From positions 3,720,001-3,784,000 of the forward strand of contig NC_007951.1 in assembly GCF_000013645.1 (NCBI RefSeq): 64,000 bases of DNA. The letters run 5' to 3'. The notes beneath the pieces are model-generated. The model ran no database searches and was not told where the DNA came from. It saw only the letters and a list, made by a program, of their open reading frames with translations. Both the position numbers and the translations under genes were made by a program. Of this stretch, positions 26,666 to 35,313 are shown in pieces. Origin of the DNA: Paraburkholderia xenovorans LB400 (GTDB taxonomy: Bacteria; Pseudomonadota; Gammaproteobacteria; Burkholderiales; Burkholderiaceae). Positions within the stretch are counted from its first letter, which is position 1. Each line of letters begins with the position of its first letter.

Positions 26666-27921
26666 CAGGACACTTCCTCCATTACCTGCCGCTTGCGCGA
26701 CCACGCATAGCCCAGCGTGGCGAGCGCCGCCGCCCCGAGCAGCGGAAATATCGCGGCGTTGATCGTCGCCCAGCCGAAGCGCGCCAGCAATTGACCCGCA
26801 AACAAAGAACCCAACGCGGAAAACGCAAAGGTCGTGAATTCGCTGGCCGCCTGCGTCTTCGCGCGTTCCGACGGCCGGTACGATTGCGCGAGCAGCGTCG
26901 AGCCGCCGACGAACATGAAATTCCAGCCCACGCCGAGACAGGCGAGCGCCGCGTAGAAATGCGGCAGATCGGTCGAACGCAGCGCAAGTACGCCGCACGC
27001 CGCCGACAGCGCAATGCCCACGCCGATCACCGGCAGCACGCCAAAGCGTTTGATCAGGCGCGCGGAAAACAGCGACGGCGCAAACATGCCGACCAGGTGC
27101 CACTGGATGATCGCCGCGCCGTCGCCAATTGTGTGGCCGCAAGCGACCGCGGCGATCGGCGTGGCGGTCATCACGAACATCATCACGGCGTAGCCGAGCG
27201 CATTGTTGGCGAGCGCCGCCGCAAAGATCGGCTGCCGCACGATTTCGCCGAGCGGCCGCGCCGCGTCGTGGCGCGCCGCCGTGCCAACAGCCGGCGCCGC
27301 GTCGCGATACAGCAGCGCCAGCAAGGCAACCGACACGAGCCCGAAGCCCGTCACGAGCGCATATGAACCCGCGAACGCGACCGGCGCCAGCCAGTCCTTG
27401 CTCCATGCGGCAAGGAGCGGCCCGCAGATGGCCGCCACCACGCCGCCCGCCAGCACCGTGGAAATCGCGCGGCTCTTTCCTTCCGTGCCGACCGCGTCGG
27501 CGGCGGCCAGCCGGTAGTACTGCGCGAACGCCTGAAAGACGCCGACCGTCGCCGTGCCCGCGCAGAAAACCCAGAAACTCTGGTGAAAGATCGCCCACAC
27601 GGAAACGGCGCCGCCGAGCGCACCGACGCCCGCGCCGAGCACGAAACCCACCCGCCGGCCGATGCGCGCCATCAGAAACGACGCGAAGATCGTCGTCAGC
27701 GCGGCGGCGACGGTGATCAGCGAGAACGGCAGCGTCGCGAGCGCCTTGTCGTCGGCGAGCGTGTAGCCGACGAGGCCGGTCAACGTCAGATCGATCGATA
27801 CCGATGAGGTGTACAGCGCCTGGCACACGGCCAGCACGCGCGCGGCGCGTCGGCCGTGCGGGTCGGCTTCGTGCGGGCCGATGGAATGGGCGGGAACGGC
27901 GGAAGCGGCGGACGGCGGCAT
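26665..27921 (-). CDS. Major facilitator superfamily transporter
   Basis: 418 residues, twelve hydrophobic segments, with the MFS inter-helix loop ARIGRRVGFVLGAGVGALGG and a second-half ARLIKRFGVLPVIGVG. No substrate-specific motif. It overlaps the downstream GlxA-type regulator gene by one base; together they look like an efflux or uptake unit controlled by its own regulator. Confidence 0.87.
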   Translation of the reverse strand: MPPSAASAVPAHSIGPHEADPHGRRAARVLAVCQALYTSSVSIDLTLTGLVGYTLADDKALATLPFSLITVAAALTTIFASFLMARIGRRVGFVLGAGVGALGGAVSVWAIFHQSFWVFCAGTATVGVFQAFAQYYRLAAADAVGTEGKSRAISTVLAGGVVAAICGPLLAAWSKDWLAPVAFAGSYALVTGFGLVSVALLALLYRDAAPAVGTAARHDAARPLGEIVRQPIFAAALANNALGYAVMMFVMTATPIAAVACGHTIGDGAAIIQWHLVGMFAPSLFSARLIKRFGVLPVIGVGIALSAACGVLALRSTDLPHFYAALACLGVGWNFMFVGGSTLLAQSYRPSERAKTQAASEFTTFAFSALGSLFAGQLLARFGWATINAAIFPLLGAAALATLGYAWSRKRQVMEEVS

Positions 27922-27975
27922 CGATAGATTCCGGGCGGCGGAAGTGCAATGCCCCGATCGTCACATGGGCGCCGA

Positions 27976-28010
27976 TGGCAGAGATGCCAATGATGCATCA
28001 ATTTCTGCCA
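27976..28010. promoter_or_regulatory. Nested dyad upstream of the MFS gene, possible operator
   Basis: TGGCAGA (27976-27982) and TCTGCCA (28004-28010) flank the palindrome TGATGCATCA (27991-28000). It lies 55-89 bp upstream of the MFS start codon on the minus strand. A regulator site is a guess. Confidence 0.4.
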
Positions 28011-28109
28011 TGTGCCGTGGTTGTCCGGCGGCGTGGTCCCGCGGTTGTTCTATGCTTGGGCCGCCGCGGTGCTTGCTGATTCCGCGGTTGTCCCTGTGCT
28101 GCCAGCCGC

Positions 28110-28253
28110 CTATTTGCGGACGGTAATGCCTTCGTCGATCGTGCCGTACATCGTGATGCTGCCGGTGCCCGCGCCCGAGCCCGAGCCGGCGCCGCCCTGC
28201 GCACAGGCGCCGAACAGCAGGGCCGCGGCGACGACGGCAAGAAGAGTTTTCAT
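28110..28253 (-). CDS. Small lipoprotein (47 aa)
   Basis: Translates to MKTLLAVVAAALLFGACAQ followed by a Gly/Ser stretch and SITMYGTIDEGITVRK. The first part is a textbook lipoprotein signal with lipobox LFGAC (Cys17); the mature part is only about 31 residues. The short well-formed end (MYGTIDEGITVRK) does not look like random sequence. It stands alone, with no known domain. The envelope is the likely location; function unknown. Confidence 0.75.
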   Translation of the reverse strand: MKTLLAVVAAALLFGACAQGGAGSGSGAGTGSITMYGTIDEGITVRK

Positions 28254-28504
28254 GACAACGTGTTCCTGCAAAGACAGACTTCGATTCTAGCCTGGCGGGC
28301 CTGCGCGGCACCGAAGCGCGGGCAGGAGCGCCCACCGTCCCTGTGGGCTCGGCACGTCTACCGTCCGGGCCGGGCTCAGTGCACCTGCCCGGTTTTCGTC
28401 ACCGCAGCATCCGACAGTTCACGCCAAGCTGAAACATCGAATCGCGCAGCCCGATACAGTGGGCTTGCATGGCGCCTTGTTCGCGCCACTTCCGGAGACG
28501 TCAG

Positions 28505-29218
28505 ATGACCGCCACCCTCGCAGACGAGCAGAACCATTTCCCCGGCCTGAGCCGCATCGGCGCGCTGCTCGCCGATCCCGGCCGCACCGCGATGCTATGG
28601 GCGCTGATGGACGGCAGCGCCCGCCCGGCCGGCGAGCTGACGATGATCGCCGGGCTTTCGCCGTCGGCGGCCAGCGCCCATCTCGCGCGCCTGACCGACG
28701 GCGGCCTGCTCGCGCTCGAAGTGCGCGGCCGGCATCGCTATTTCCGGATTGCGTCGCCCGACATCGCCGCCTCGATCGAAGCGCTCGCCAACGTCGCGCA
28801 GGTCAGCGCGCCGCAGCGTTCCGTTCCGCGCCCCGTGCGCACCGTGCCGCTGGACATGCGCTACGCGCGCACCTGCTACGACCATATGGCGGGCGAGTTG
28901 TCGGTGCGCGTGTTCGAGCGGCTGATCGGAGGCGGGCTGCTGACGCTGCACGGCACGTCACTCGAAGCCACCGCCGAGGGCGCCGCCCGCTTCGCCGGCT
29001 GGGGCATCGACATGTCGGCGCAGAAAAGCCGGCGGCGCCGCTTTGCGTGCACCTGCCCCGACTGGAGCGAACGGCGTCCGCACCTGGGCGGCGCACTCGG
29101 CGCGGCGCTGCTCGACTCATGGTCGGCGCACGGTTGGGTCGAGCGCACGGAGCGGCCGCGAATCCTGCGCGTTACGCCAGCCGGGCATCGTCATTTCGAT
29201 GCGTTTCTGGCCGCCTGA
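28505..29218 (+). CDS. ArsR-like winged-helix transcriptional regulator
   Basis: 237 residues from ATG 28505, with GGAG 7 nt upstream. The N-terminal half has the winged-helix pattern LLADPGRTAMLWALMDGSARPAGELTMIAGLSPSAASAHLARLTDGGLLALEVRGRHRYFRI, as in ArsR-family regulators. The second half contains RYARTCYDHMAGELSVRVFERLIGGGLL and CTCPDWSERRPHLGGALG, conserved in a longer ArsR subgroup; the Cys-x-Cys could bind metal but this is not shown. No target gene is obvious. Confidence 0.87.
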   Translation: MTATLADEQNHFPGLSRIGALLADPGRTAMLWALMDGSARPAGELTMIAGLSPSAASAHLARLTDGGLLALEVRGRHRYFRIASPDIAASIEALANVAQVSAPQRSVPRPVRTVPLDMRYARTCYDHMAGELSVRVFERLIGGGLLTLHGTSLEATAEGAARFAGWGIDMSAQKSRRRRFACTCPDWSERRPHLGGALGAALLDSWSAHGWVERTERPRILRVTPAGHRHFDAFLAA

Positions 29219-29425
29219 TGTCTGCTTCGCAGCCTGACGCCATGTCCGGGACACTCCCGATCGGCTTGCGAATCGGCTTGTCGATACTCTGATCGGGACC
29301 CTTATTGAGACCTTTTGTTACACGCTCGCCAGGGAGCCTTACAAAAGTGGGGGCCTTGAAACAAACGCCGCAGGTACAGTGGCTGGACGGATGCAGCAAG
29401 ATGCCGCATCCGTCGGAGATAAATC

Positions 29426-32050
29426 ATGAGAACAGTCACCCCACACCACCATTCGAGCCGCCGGGTCACCGGCTATACGCTGATCGCAGCCGCCGCGTTC
29501 CTGTTCGCGGCCCAGGCCACCGTGGCGCAGGAAATCGGGGAGGCGCCACAGAATGCCGCCGCCACGCAGAATACCGATCCACCCGGCCGCGTCGCGCGCC
29601 TGAACTACACGGCGGGCGCCGTGACCACGGAACCCGCCGGCGCCACCGACTGGTCGTATGCGCAGATCAATCGGCCGCTCACCACCGGCGACCAGTTGTG
29701 GAACGATCAGAACGCCCGCTCGGAGCTGCACATCGGCTCGACCGCGGTGCGCCTCGGCCCGTCCACCAGCCTCGATCTGCTGAATCTCGACGACAGCAGC
29801 GCGCAGCTCAAGGTCGCCCAAGGCACTTTGTCAGCGCGCGTGCGCGAACTCCCGCCGGGCTCGTCGTATGAAATCGACACGCCGAATCTCGCGCTCGGCC
29901 TGAACGGGCCGGGCGACTATCGCGTCGACGTCGCGCCGGACGGCAGCAGCACCACCGTCACCGTGCGCAGCGGCAACGCGACGGTATACGGCGACAGCGG
30001 CGAGGTGCCGGTCGCGGCCGGCCAGCAGATCCGCTTCGGCGGCACCAACCTGCAGCAACTGGCCGACAACGGCGCACCCGGCCTCGACGGCTTCGACCAG
30101 TGGGCCGCAAGCCGCGACGCCGCCGAAGACCGCTCGGTGTCGGCTCGCTACGTGTCGCGCGACATTCCCGGCTACCAGGATCTCGACGCCAACGGCACGT
30201 GGCGCAGCACGCCGCAGTACGGCGAAGTGTGGGTGCCGCGCGCGACGCCTGCCGGCTGGGCGCCGTATCGCGACGGCCACTGGGTATGGCAGGCGCCGTG
30301 GGGCTGGACCTGGGTCGACGACGCGCCGTGGGGCTTCGCGCCCTACCATTACGGCCGCTGGGCTCAGGTGGACGACGCGTGGGCATGGATACCGGGACCG
30401 GTCGCGGTCAGCGAGCCGCCTGTCTACGCGCCGGCCCTCGTCGCCTTCGTGGGCGGTGGTGGCGGCGGTGTGAACTGGGGCGTGGATCTGGCGATCGGCG
30501 GAGCTGTCGCGGCCGGCGTCGCGTGGTTCCCGCTCGGCCCGGGCGAGCCGTGGCATCCGCACTGGGGCGGTCACGATCACTGGAGTCCCGATTATTACAA
30601 CCGCGTGAACCAGACGACGATCGTCAACAACTACAACCGCAATGTGAATGTGACCAACATTCACAACACGTATATCAACTACCGCGCGCCGGGCGGCGTG
30701 ACCGCAGTGCCGGCGACGGCCTTCGTGCACGGCCAGCCGGTCGGCCGCTTCGCCCAGAAAGTCGACCCGCGGCAATGGCGCAACGCGCAGATCAACCCGG
30801 GCGGCCCGGGAATCGCGCCGGTACGGGAGAGCTTCGGGCCGGGCTTGCGCAACGCGAATTACCGGCCGCCTGCGGCCGTGATGGCCCGTCCGGTGGTGGC
30901 GACGCGCAGTCCCGCGATGCCGGCGGCTTACCACGACAGTCTCGCGCAACGTTTCGCGCAAAGCGGCGGACGCGTGCCGGGCGCCGGTCAGCCTATCGTG
31001 CGGACTTCGGTGCCGGCGCATATGGCGGGTGGCCCGAGCGCGCTGCCGGTGCAGAACGTGCGGGTCGTGCAGTCGCATATCGCGGGACGTGCGCCCGGCA
31101 TCGCGGCGGGTGCGCCGGGCGGGCCGGGCGGGCCGGGCGGGCCGGGCGGGCCGGGCAGAATGCAGCAGGCGGGACAGGCGCCGCAGCGGCCGGGGGAAGC
31201 ACTGCATGGCGGAGAGCCGCAAGCGCGGCCAGGCGTGCCGCCACAAGCGGCCAACCAGCGTGAACAGGTCGGTCAGATGGGGCATCCTTCGAACGGGGTG
31301 CCGCGTCCGCCGCAAGCGTATGGCGGCAATCCGGCAGCACTGACGCCGCAGCAGCGCGGTACGCCGCAGCAGGCCGGCCAGCAGCAGGCCGGTCAACCGC
31401 CGGGCGTCAACGAACGCCACGAGCAGGCCTGGACGCAGCCGCACACACCGATGGCTCAGCAGGCGCCGCAGCACGGCGGCCCACAACAACAGGCAGGACG
31501 ACGAGATCTTGCGCCGCAGCCTGGCGTACAGCCGCAGACAAGAGAGCCCGAGGTGGCGCAGCAGCACGGCGCGCCGCACCCCGCGGAAAACACGGCGATG
31601 CAGCAGCAACAGCAGGCGCGGCAGCAGGAGTTTCATCCGCAGCCGCAGCAGCGGTCACAACCGCAGGCCCAGGTGCAACCCCAAGTGCAACATCAGCCCG
31701 AGCCGCAGGCGCCACGTGCAGCAGAAGTCCAGGCGCAGCAGCAACCGCGTCAGGAATTTCATCCGCAGCCCATGCAGCAGCCGCATCAAGAACCACGTCC
31801 TGAGCCGCGTCAGCAACAGGCGCAGCAACAGCCTCGGCCGGAATTCCATCCGCAGCCGGCGCCGCAACCGCGTCAGCAGCAGGCGCAGCAGCAACCCCGG
31901 CCGGAGTTTCATCCGCAACCGCAACCGCAACAGCAGCCGCGCCAGGAAGCTCGTCCGCAGCAGGTGCAGCAGCCGCATCCTCAGGCGCAGCCGCAGCATG
32001 CCGAACAGCATTCGGGCGGCGGCAATCGCGACGAACATCACAAAGGCTGA
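29426..32050 (+). CDS. FecR-like / DUF6600 exported protein with long Gln/Pro-rich tail
   Basis: 874 residues. Signal peptide through AAQATVAQ (about residue 36). Residues roughly 50-215 look like a FecR-type domain (GRVARLNYTAGAVTTEPAG... LYQLNDGA-like GDQLWNDQNARSELHIGSTAVRLGPSTSLDLLNLDD). Residues about 250-350 hold the Trp/Tyr/Pro repeats of DUF6600 (YGEVWVPRATPAGWAPYRDG, WAWIPGP). From about residue 570 the sequence is low-complexity Gln/Pro/His/Gly, with a 9-bp GGGCCGGGC repeat coding Gly-Gly-Pro near 31120-31160. Such proteins are periplasmic or surface proteins of unknown role. Confidence 0.85.
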   Translation: MRTVTPHHHSSRRVTGYTLIAAAAFLFAAQATVAQEIGEAPQNAAATQNTDPPGRVARLNYTAGAVTTEPAGATDWSYAQINRPLTTGDQLWNDQNARSELHIGSTAVRLGPSTSLDLLNLDDSSAQLKVAQGTLSARVRELPPGSSYEIDTPNLALGLNGPGDYRVDVAPDGSSTTVTVRSGNATVYGDSGEVPVAAGQQIRFGGTNLQQLADNGAPGLDGFDQWAASRDAAEDRSVSARYVSRDIPGYQDLDANGTWRSTPQYGEVWVPRATPAGWAPYRDGHWVWQAPWGWTWVDDAPWGFAPYHYGRWAQVDDAWAWIPGPVAVSEPPVYAPALVAFVGGGGGGVNWGVDLAIGGAVAAGVAWFPLGPGEPWHPHWGGHDHWSPDYYNRVNQTTIVNNYNRNVNVTNIHNTYINYRAPGGVTAVPATAFVHGQPVGRFAQKVDPRQWRNAQINPGGPGIAPVRESFGPGLRNANYRPPAAVMARPVVATRSPAMPAAYHDSLAQRFAQSGGRVPGAGQPIVRTSVPAHMAGGPSALPVQNVRVVQSHIAGRAPGIAAGAPGGPGGPGGPGGPGRMQQAGQAPQRPGEALHGGEPQARPGVPPQAANQREQVGQMGHPSNGVPRPPQAYGGNPAALTPQQRGTPQQAGQQQAGQPPGVNERHEQAWTQPHTPMAQQAPQHGGPQQQAGRRDLAPQPGVQPQTREPEVAQQHGAPHPAENTAMQQQQQARQQEFHPQPQQRSQPQAQVQPQVQHQPEPQAPRAAEVQAQQQPRQEFHPQPMQQPHQEPRPEPRQQQAQQQPRPEFHPQPAPQPRQQQAQQQPRPEFHPQPQPQQQPRQEARPQQVQQPHPQAQPQHAEQHSGGGNRDEHHKG
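31120..31158. repeat. Tandem 9-bp GGGCCGGGC repeat inside coding sequence
   Basis: Four to five copies in frame, encoding a short collagen-like Gly-Gly-Pro run in the FecR/DUF6600 protein. A likely site of slippage. Confidence 0.8.
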
Positions 32051-32093
32051 GTGCGTCGTTGCGTCGAGGTATGCAGGTATGCAGGCATGCATG

Positions 32094-32129
32094 AAAAAAA
32101 CCCCCGCGATTCGCATCGCGGGGGTTTTT
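32094..32129. terminator. Bidirectional intrinsic terminator
   Basis: CCCCCGCGAT, loop TCGC, ATCGCGGGGG, preceded by seven A and followed by TTTTTG, so it can stop both the DUF6600 gene (plus) and thyA (minus). Confidence 0.92.
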
Positions 32130-32163
32130 GACCATACGGACCGGGCAGCCCGGCAGCCGGCGC

Positions 32164-33135
32164 TCAAACGGCCATCGGCGCCGTGAGCGGCTCGTGATGC
32201 CGGTAGCCGACCAGCGAGAAATCCGCCGGCTCGATCTTTTCGAGCCATTCCGGCTCGTACACGCCGGTTTTCGCATACTCCGGCACGCGGTCGGAAATCG
32301 CGAAAGCCGGACTTTCATAGGGCTCGCGCTTGAGTTGCTGCTGCAGCATGTCGAGCTGGTTCTCGTAGATGTGCGCGTCGCCGATGAAATACGTGAACCA
32401 GCGCGGCGTATAACCCGTCAGACGACCGACCAGGTGCAGCAACGCCGCGCCCTCGGTCAGATTGAACGGCGTGCCGAGCCCGACGTCGTTGCTGCGGATG
32501 TACAGGCACAGCGAAATTTCCTTGCGCACCGCGTTCGGCACGAACTGATAAAGCAGGTGGCAAGCGGGCAGCGCGATCTGATCCAGCACGGCGGGGTTCC
32601 ACGCGTGAAACAGAATGCGGCGGTCCGCCGGGTTCTGCATGATGGTGTCCAGACACTGGCGCAACTGGTCGATCGCCTTGTACAGCAGCACTTTGCGGCT
32701 GCCGTCTTCTTCGAATCCCGTCACCACCCGGAAGCCGCGTGCAGTCGCGTCGCCAAGCTGCGCGCTCGCGTCTGCGTTCAACACCTTGTAGGCGGGCCAC
32801 TGGCGCCATTGCACGCCGTAGACGTCGCCGAGATCGTCCGGCCCCTCGCGATAGGGATTGGCGAGCCACTGCGGATTCTGGTTGGCGTTGGCGTCCCACA
32901 CCTTGCAGCCGAGGTCGCGGAAATCCGCGGCGCTGCGCGAGGCGCGCAGAAACCCGATCAGTTCGCCCACCGCCGATCTGAACGCCAGCTTTTTCGTGGT
33001 GACCGCGGGAAAGCCTTGCTGAAGGTCGAAGCGCAACATGGCGCCCGGCATGCTGATGGTGCGGATGCCGGTGCGGTTCTCCTGCCACGTGCCGGTGTCG
33101 AGAATCGTGCGGACGAGGTCGAGGTATTGTTTCAT
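32164..33135 (-). CDS. thyA: Thymidylate synthase ThyA (long form)
   Basis: 323 residues against 264 in E. coli. The catalytic cysteine is in IALPACHLLYQFV (Cys192) and the dUMP-binding SNDVGLGTPFNLT and YFIGDAHIYENQ are present. Two insertions account for the length: about 12 residues near 82-95 and about 36 residues near 117-150, in the same domain as the insertion in the 316-residue Lactobacillus casei enzyme. It methylates dUMP to dTMP using methylene-tetrahydrofolate. Its functional partner folA lies 10.3 kb away, beyond the Fap-like cluster. Confidence 0.96.
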   Translation of the reverse strand: MKQYLDLVRTILDTGTWQENRTGIRTISMPGAMLRFDLQQGFPAVTTKKLAFRSAVGELIGFLRASRSAADFRDLGCKVWDANANQNPQWLANPYREGPDDLGDVYGVQWRQWPAYKVLNADASAQLGDATARGFRVVTGFEEDGSRKVLLYKAIDQLRQCLDTIMQNPADRRILFHAWNPAVLDQIALPACHLLYQFVPNAVRKEISLCLYIRSNDVGLGTPFNLTEGAALLHLVGRLTGYTPRWFTYFIGDAHIYENQLDMLQQQLKREPYESPAFAISDRVPEYAKTGVYEPEWLEKIEPADFSLVGYRHHEPLTAPMAV

Positions 33136-33384
33136 TCGGGTTCCTTCGACGCGGCGCCCGCCGGGTAGATCCGGGCGCCACGGAGATTGAGCGGAAAACC
33201 CGATTTTAACAGCGCGGCCGGACGGCGCCCGGTCATGGCGCGCGGCATCGGAAATATCGCGGGAAAGGGTGAACGCCGGCTGCGCGCGGGCAACGCGCAG
33301 CCGGTCACGGCACGGCCACCGCGCCCTGAACCATCCCTGAAACCGTTTTGCGAGCCTGCTGGAACCACGCGGCCTGCCAAACGA

Positions 33385-34779
33385 TTACAGATGCGGCACC
33401 GAAGCCGGCAAGTCGCCGTGCGGCGTAGCGAGCGGCTCGCCTTCCATATGCCGCATGCCGTGCGAGCACAGCAGCCGGTACAGCGTGACGCGCGAGATGC
33501 CGAGCTCCTGCGCGGCGTCGCCGAGACGCCCGCGGTGACGCAGCAGCGCCAGTTCGATCGCCTGCCGTTCGGCCGCTTCGCGCGCCTGCGCGAGCGACAC
33601 AGGCACGATCTCCACGTATTCGGCGAGCTCCAGATCGCGTGCCGTGATCGCGCGCCCTTCCGACATCACGATAGCGCGCCGCACCCGGTTGATCAGCTCG
33701 CGCACATTGCCCGGCCAGCCGTAGTTATGCAGTGCCGCGATCGCATCCGGCGCGAAGCCGCGCAAGCGGCGGCTTGCATCCTTCTTGAAACGTTCGAGCA
33801 TGTGCCGGGCAAGCAGTTCGATATCCTTACCACGTGCGCGCAGCGGCGGTTCGTCGATCTGCAGCACGCATAAGCGGTGATACAGGTCGGAACGGAAACG
33901 CCCTTCGATCATCGCCGCGGTCATATCCACGTGGGTGGCCGAAATGATGCGCACGTCGACGTCGATCGCGCCATGCCCTCCCAGCCGCTCCACTTTGCGT
34001 TCCTGCAGAAAGCGCAGCAGGCTCGCCTGGCTTTCGAGCGGCAGGTCGCCGATTTCGTCGAGAAACAGCGTGCCGCCGTTGGCCGCTTCCACCCGGCCGA
34101 TCTTGCGCTGATTGGCGCCGGTGAACGCGCCGCGCTCGTAGCCGAATAATTCGGATTGCAGAAGATGCGGCGGAATCGCGCCGCAGTTGATCGGCACAAA
34201 AGGCGCGTTGCGCCGCGCGGAGCGTTCGTGAATCGCCACCGCGGTCAGTTCCTTGCCGGTGCCCGATTCGCCCGAGATGAACACCGGCGCGTCGGTCATC
34301 GCCACTTTGCGGATCGAGCGGAACAGCGCGAGCATGGCGTCGCACGAGCCGACCATTTCGCCTTCGGCGCCTTGCGAGGCGTCGTTGGAAGCCGGTTCAC
34401 CCAATGAAATCATGCCGTATGCATGACCCACCGAGTCGACGATCCTGTCGCCCGAATACGGCACCGTCACATAATCGAAACAATAGTCGCGCACGAGCCG
34501 GCGCAAGGCGGCGTCCTGCAGTTGACCAGGCATGGTTGCCGCAACCCAGCCGACATTCGGCATGGTCAGGCACGATTCGAAGGCAGCGATTTCGTGTGGC
34601 TGAAAATCGCTAGACAGATCAAGCAAACCGCCCGCCGCCATGCCGGCGCGAACAGCCCGGCGCACGTCGCGCGCCGACCCCACGACTTCGACGTGCCAGC
34701 CGCGCTGATGAAACCGGATATTCAGCTCCGCGCTGGGATCGCGCGAAACGTAAATCAGTTGTCGCGTTGCGGGTTCCAT
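33385..34779 (-). CDS. Sigma-54-dependent activator, FleQ/VpsR type (regulator 1)
   Basis: 464 residues. The N-terminal domain (about 1-130) resembles a receiver-like domain as in FleQ/VpsR. The AAA+ domain is complete: Walker A GESGTGKE (170-177), the sigma-54 contact loop GAFTGA (217-222) and Walker B TLFLDE. The C-terminal Fis-type helix-turn-helix is LGDAAQELGISRVTLYRLLCSHG. It is divergent from the export operon starting at 35314, with a sigma-54 promoter in between. It is a paralogue of the regulator at 41721; the two recognition helices share ISRVTLYRL. Related proteins sense cyclic di-GMP or act without phosphorylation; here the ligand is unknown. Confidence 0.92.
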   Translation of the reverse strand: MEPATRQLIYVSRDPSAELNIRFHQRGWHVEVVGSARDVRRAVRAGMAAGGLLDLSSDFQPHEIAAFESCLTMPNVGWVAATMPGQLQDAALRRLVRDYCFDYVTVPYSGDRIVDSVGHAYGMISLGEPASNDASQGAEGEMVGSCDAMLALFRSIRKVAMTDAPVFISGESGTGKELTAVAIHERSARRNAPFVPINCGAIPPHLLQSELFGYERGAFTGANQRKIGRVEAANGGTLFLDEIGDLPLESQASLLRFLQERKVERLGGHGAIDVDVRIISATHVDMTAAMIEGRFRSDLYHRLCVLQIDEPPLRARGKDIELLARHMLERFKKDASRRLRGFAPDAIAALHNYGWPGNVRELINRVRRAIVMSEGRAITARDLELAEYVEIVPVSLAQAREAAERQAIELALLRHRGRLGDAAQELGISRVTLYRLLCSHGMRHMEGEPLATPHGDLPASVPHL

Positions 34780-34943
34780 TATTCAGATCCTCTCGTCAAC
34801 GAACGTTAAGGATGACGCACGCACCTGAACCGAGTTCAGACACGCTGACTCATTCGGGATTCGCGAAAAAGCAAAAACCGAACGGCCATTCCATTCCGTG
34901 CGGACAGCTGATCCCCAAGAAAGCGGCGTGTGTGTTTGAGACG

Positions 34944-34963
34944 GCCCGTTAGCGGGCTTTTTT
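34944..34963 (+). terminator. Intrinsic terminator in the control region
   Basis: GCCCG, loop TTAG, CGGGC, then six T. On the plus strand, though no plus-strand gene is established upstream of it. A 46-residue open frame from ATG 34812 ends with TAG in the loop. It could insulate the operon or end a small RNA. Confidence 0.75.
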
Positions 34964-34970
34964 AAATCTG

Positions 34971-34990
34971 AAGCTCTTTTTCGAGAGCTT
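34971..34990. repeat. Perfect 7-bp inverted repeat AAGCTCT/AGAGCTT
   Basis: Six-nt T-rich loop, 8 bp after the terminator T-run. It could be a second weak hairpin or a protein site. Confidence 0.5.
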
Positions 34991-35152
34991 ACTATACGCG
35001 CGCCGCTTGGAAAACAGTTATGCGAATTTAATCGCGCACCCCATACCCAGCAAGGCTCTGCAGGCGATAAATAGTTATTCAGCCGACGAATAAAAGATTA
35101 GTGGAAGCGCTTTTCATGGCGTAGACCCAAGGTACTTCGTACCGCCCCGATT

Positions 35153-35221
35153 AACAATTCAGAGGTATTTCCTGCCTGTCGTTTCAGCGCTGAAACATTT
35201 TCGTCCAATTTCTGAATTGTT
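35153..35221. promoter_or_regulatory. Nested dyad, candidate activator-binding site (UAS)
   Basis: Outer arms AACAATTCAGA (35153-35163) and TCTGAATTGTT (35211-35221) are perfect inverted repeats. Inside lies the perfect 16-bp palindrome GTTTCAGCGCTGAAAC (35181-35196). The two dyads share nearly the same centre (35187 and 35188.5). All four arms contain TTCAG or CTGAA. The centre is about 109 bp before the predicted transcription start, the usual place for enhancer sites of sigma-54 activators. Confidence 0.7.
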
Positions 35222-35270
35222 GCTCCGAGGTTTTCATTCGCATCCCGATGCATCAATGGATTGCGAGCGA

Positions 35271-35286
35271 TGGCACACGTTTCGCT
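35271..35286 (+). promoter_or_regulatory. Sigma-54 (-24/-12) promoter of the Fap-like operon
   Basis: TGGCACACGTTTCGCT matches the sigma-54 consensus TGGCACrN4TTGCw at all positions but one, with GG (35272-35273) and GC (35284-35285) exactly 10 bp apart. Predicted start of transcription is near 35297, 17 nt before the first ATG and just ahead of the GGGAGA ribosome site at 35302-35307. Confidence 0.85.
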
Positions 35287-35313
35287 AAATGGCGTGCACC
35301 AGGGAGACACATC

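Larger units (their letters stand above)
34780..35313. other. 534-bp divergent control region of the Fap-like cluster
   Basis: Holds, from left to right: a possible short reading frame (34812-34952), a plus-strand terminator (34944-34963), a 7-bp inverted repeat (34971-34990), the nested dyad (35153-35221) and a -24/-12 promoter (35271-35286). The part 34990-35150 is noticeably A/T-richer than its surroundings by eye. Confidence 0.75.

Noticed and set aside
25538..27964. 808-codon frame that would fuse the MFS region (wrong frame) to the GlxA-type regulator
   Set aside because: The first half is not the MFS frame and has no domain; the regulator clearly starts at 26665.
31120..31158. Short GGGCCGGGC repeats considered as CRISPR
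   Set aside because: Units are in-frame, contiguous and lack spacers; they code a Gly-Gly-Pro run.
29831..31636. 601-codon minus-strand open frame inside the DUF6600 gene
   Set aside because: Arg-rich antisense frame of a low-complexity gene, no motif.
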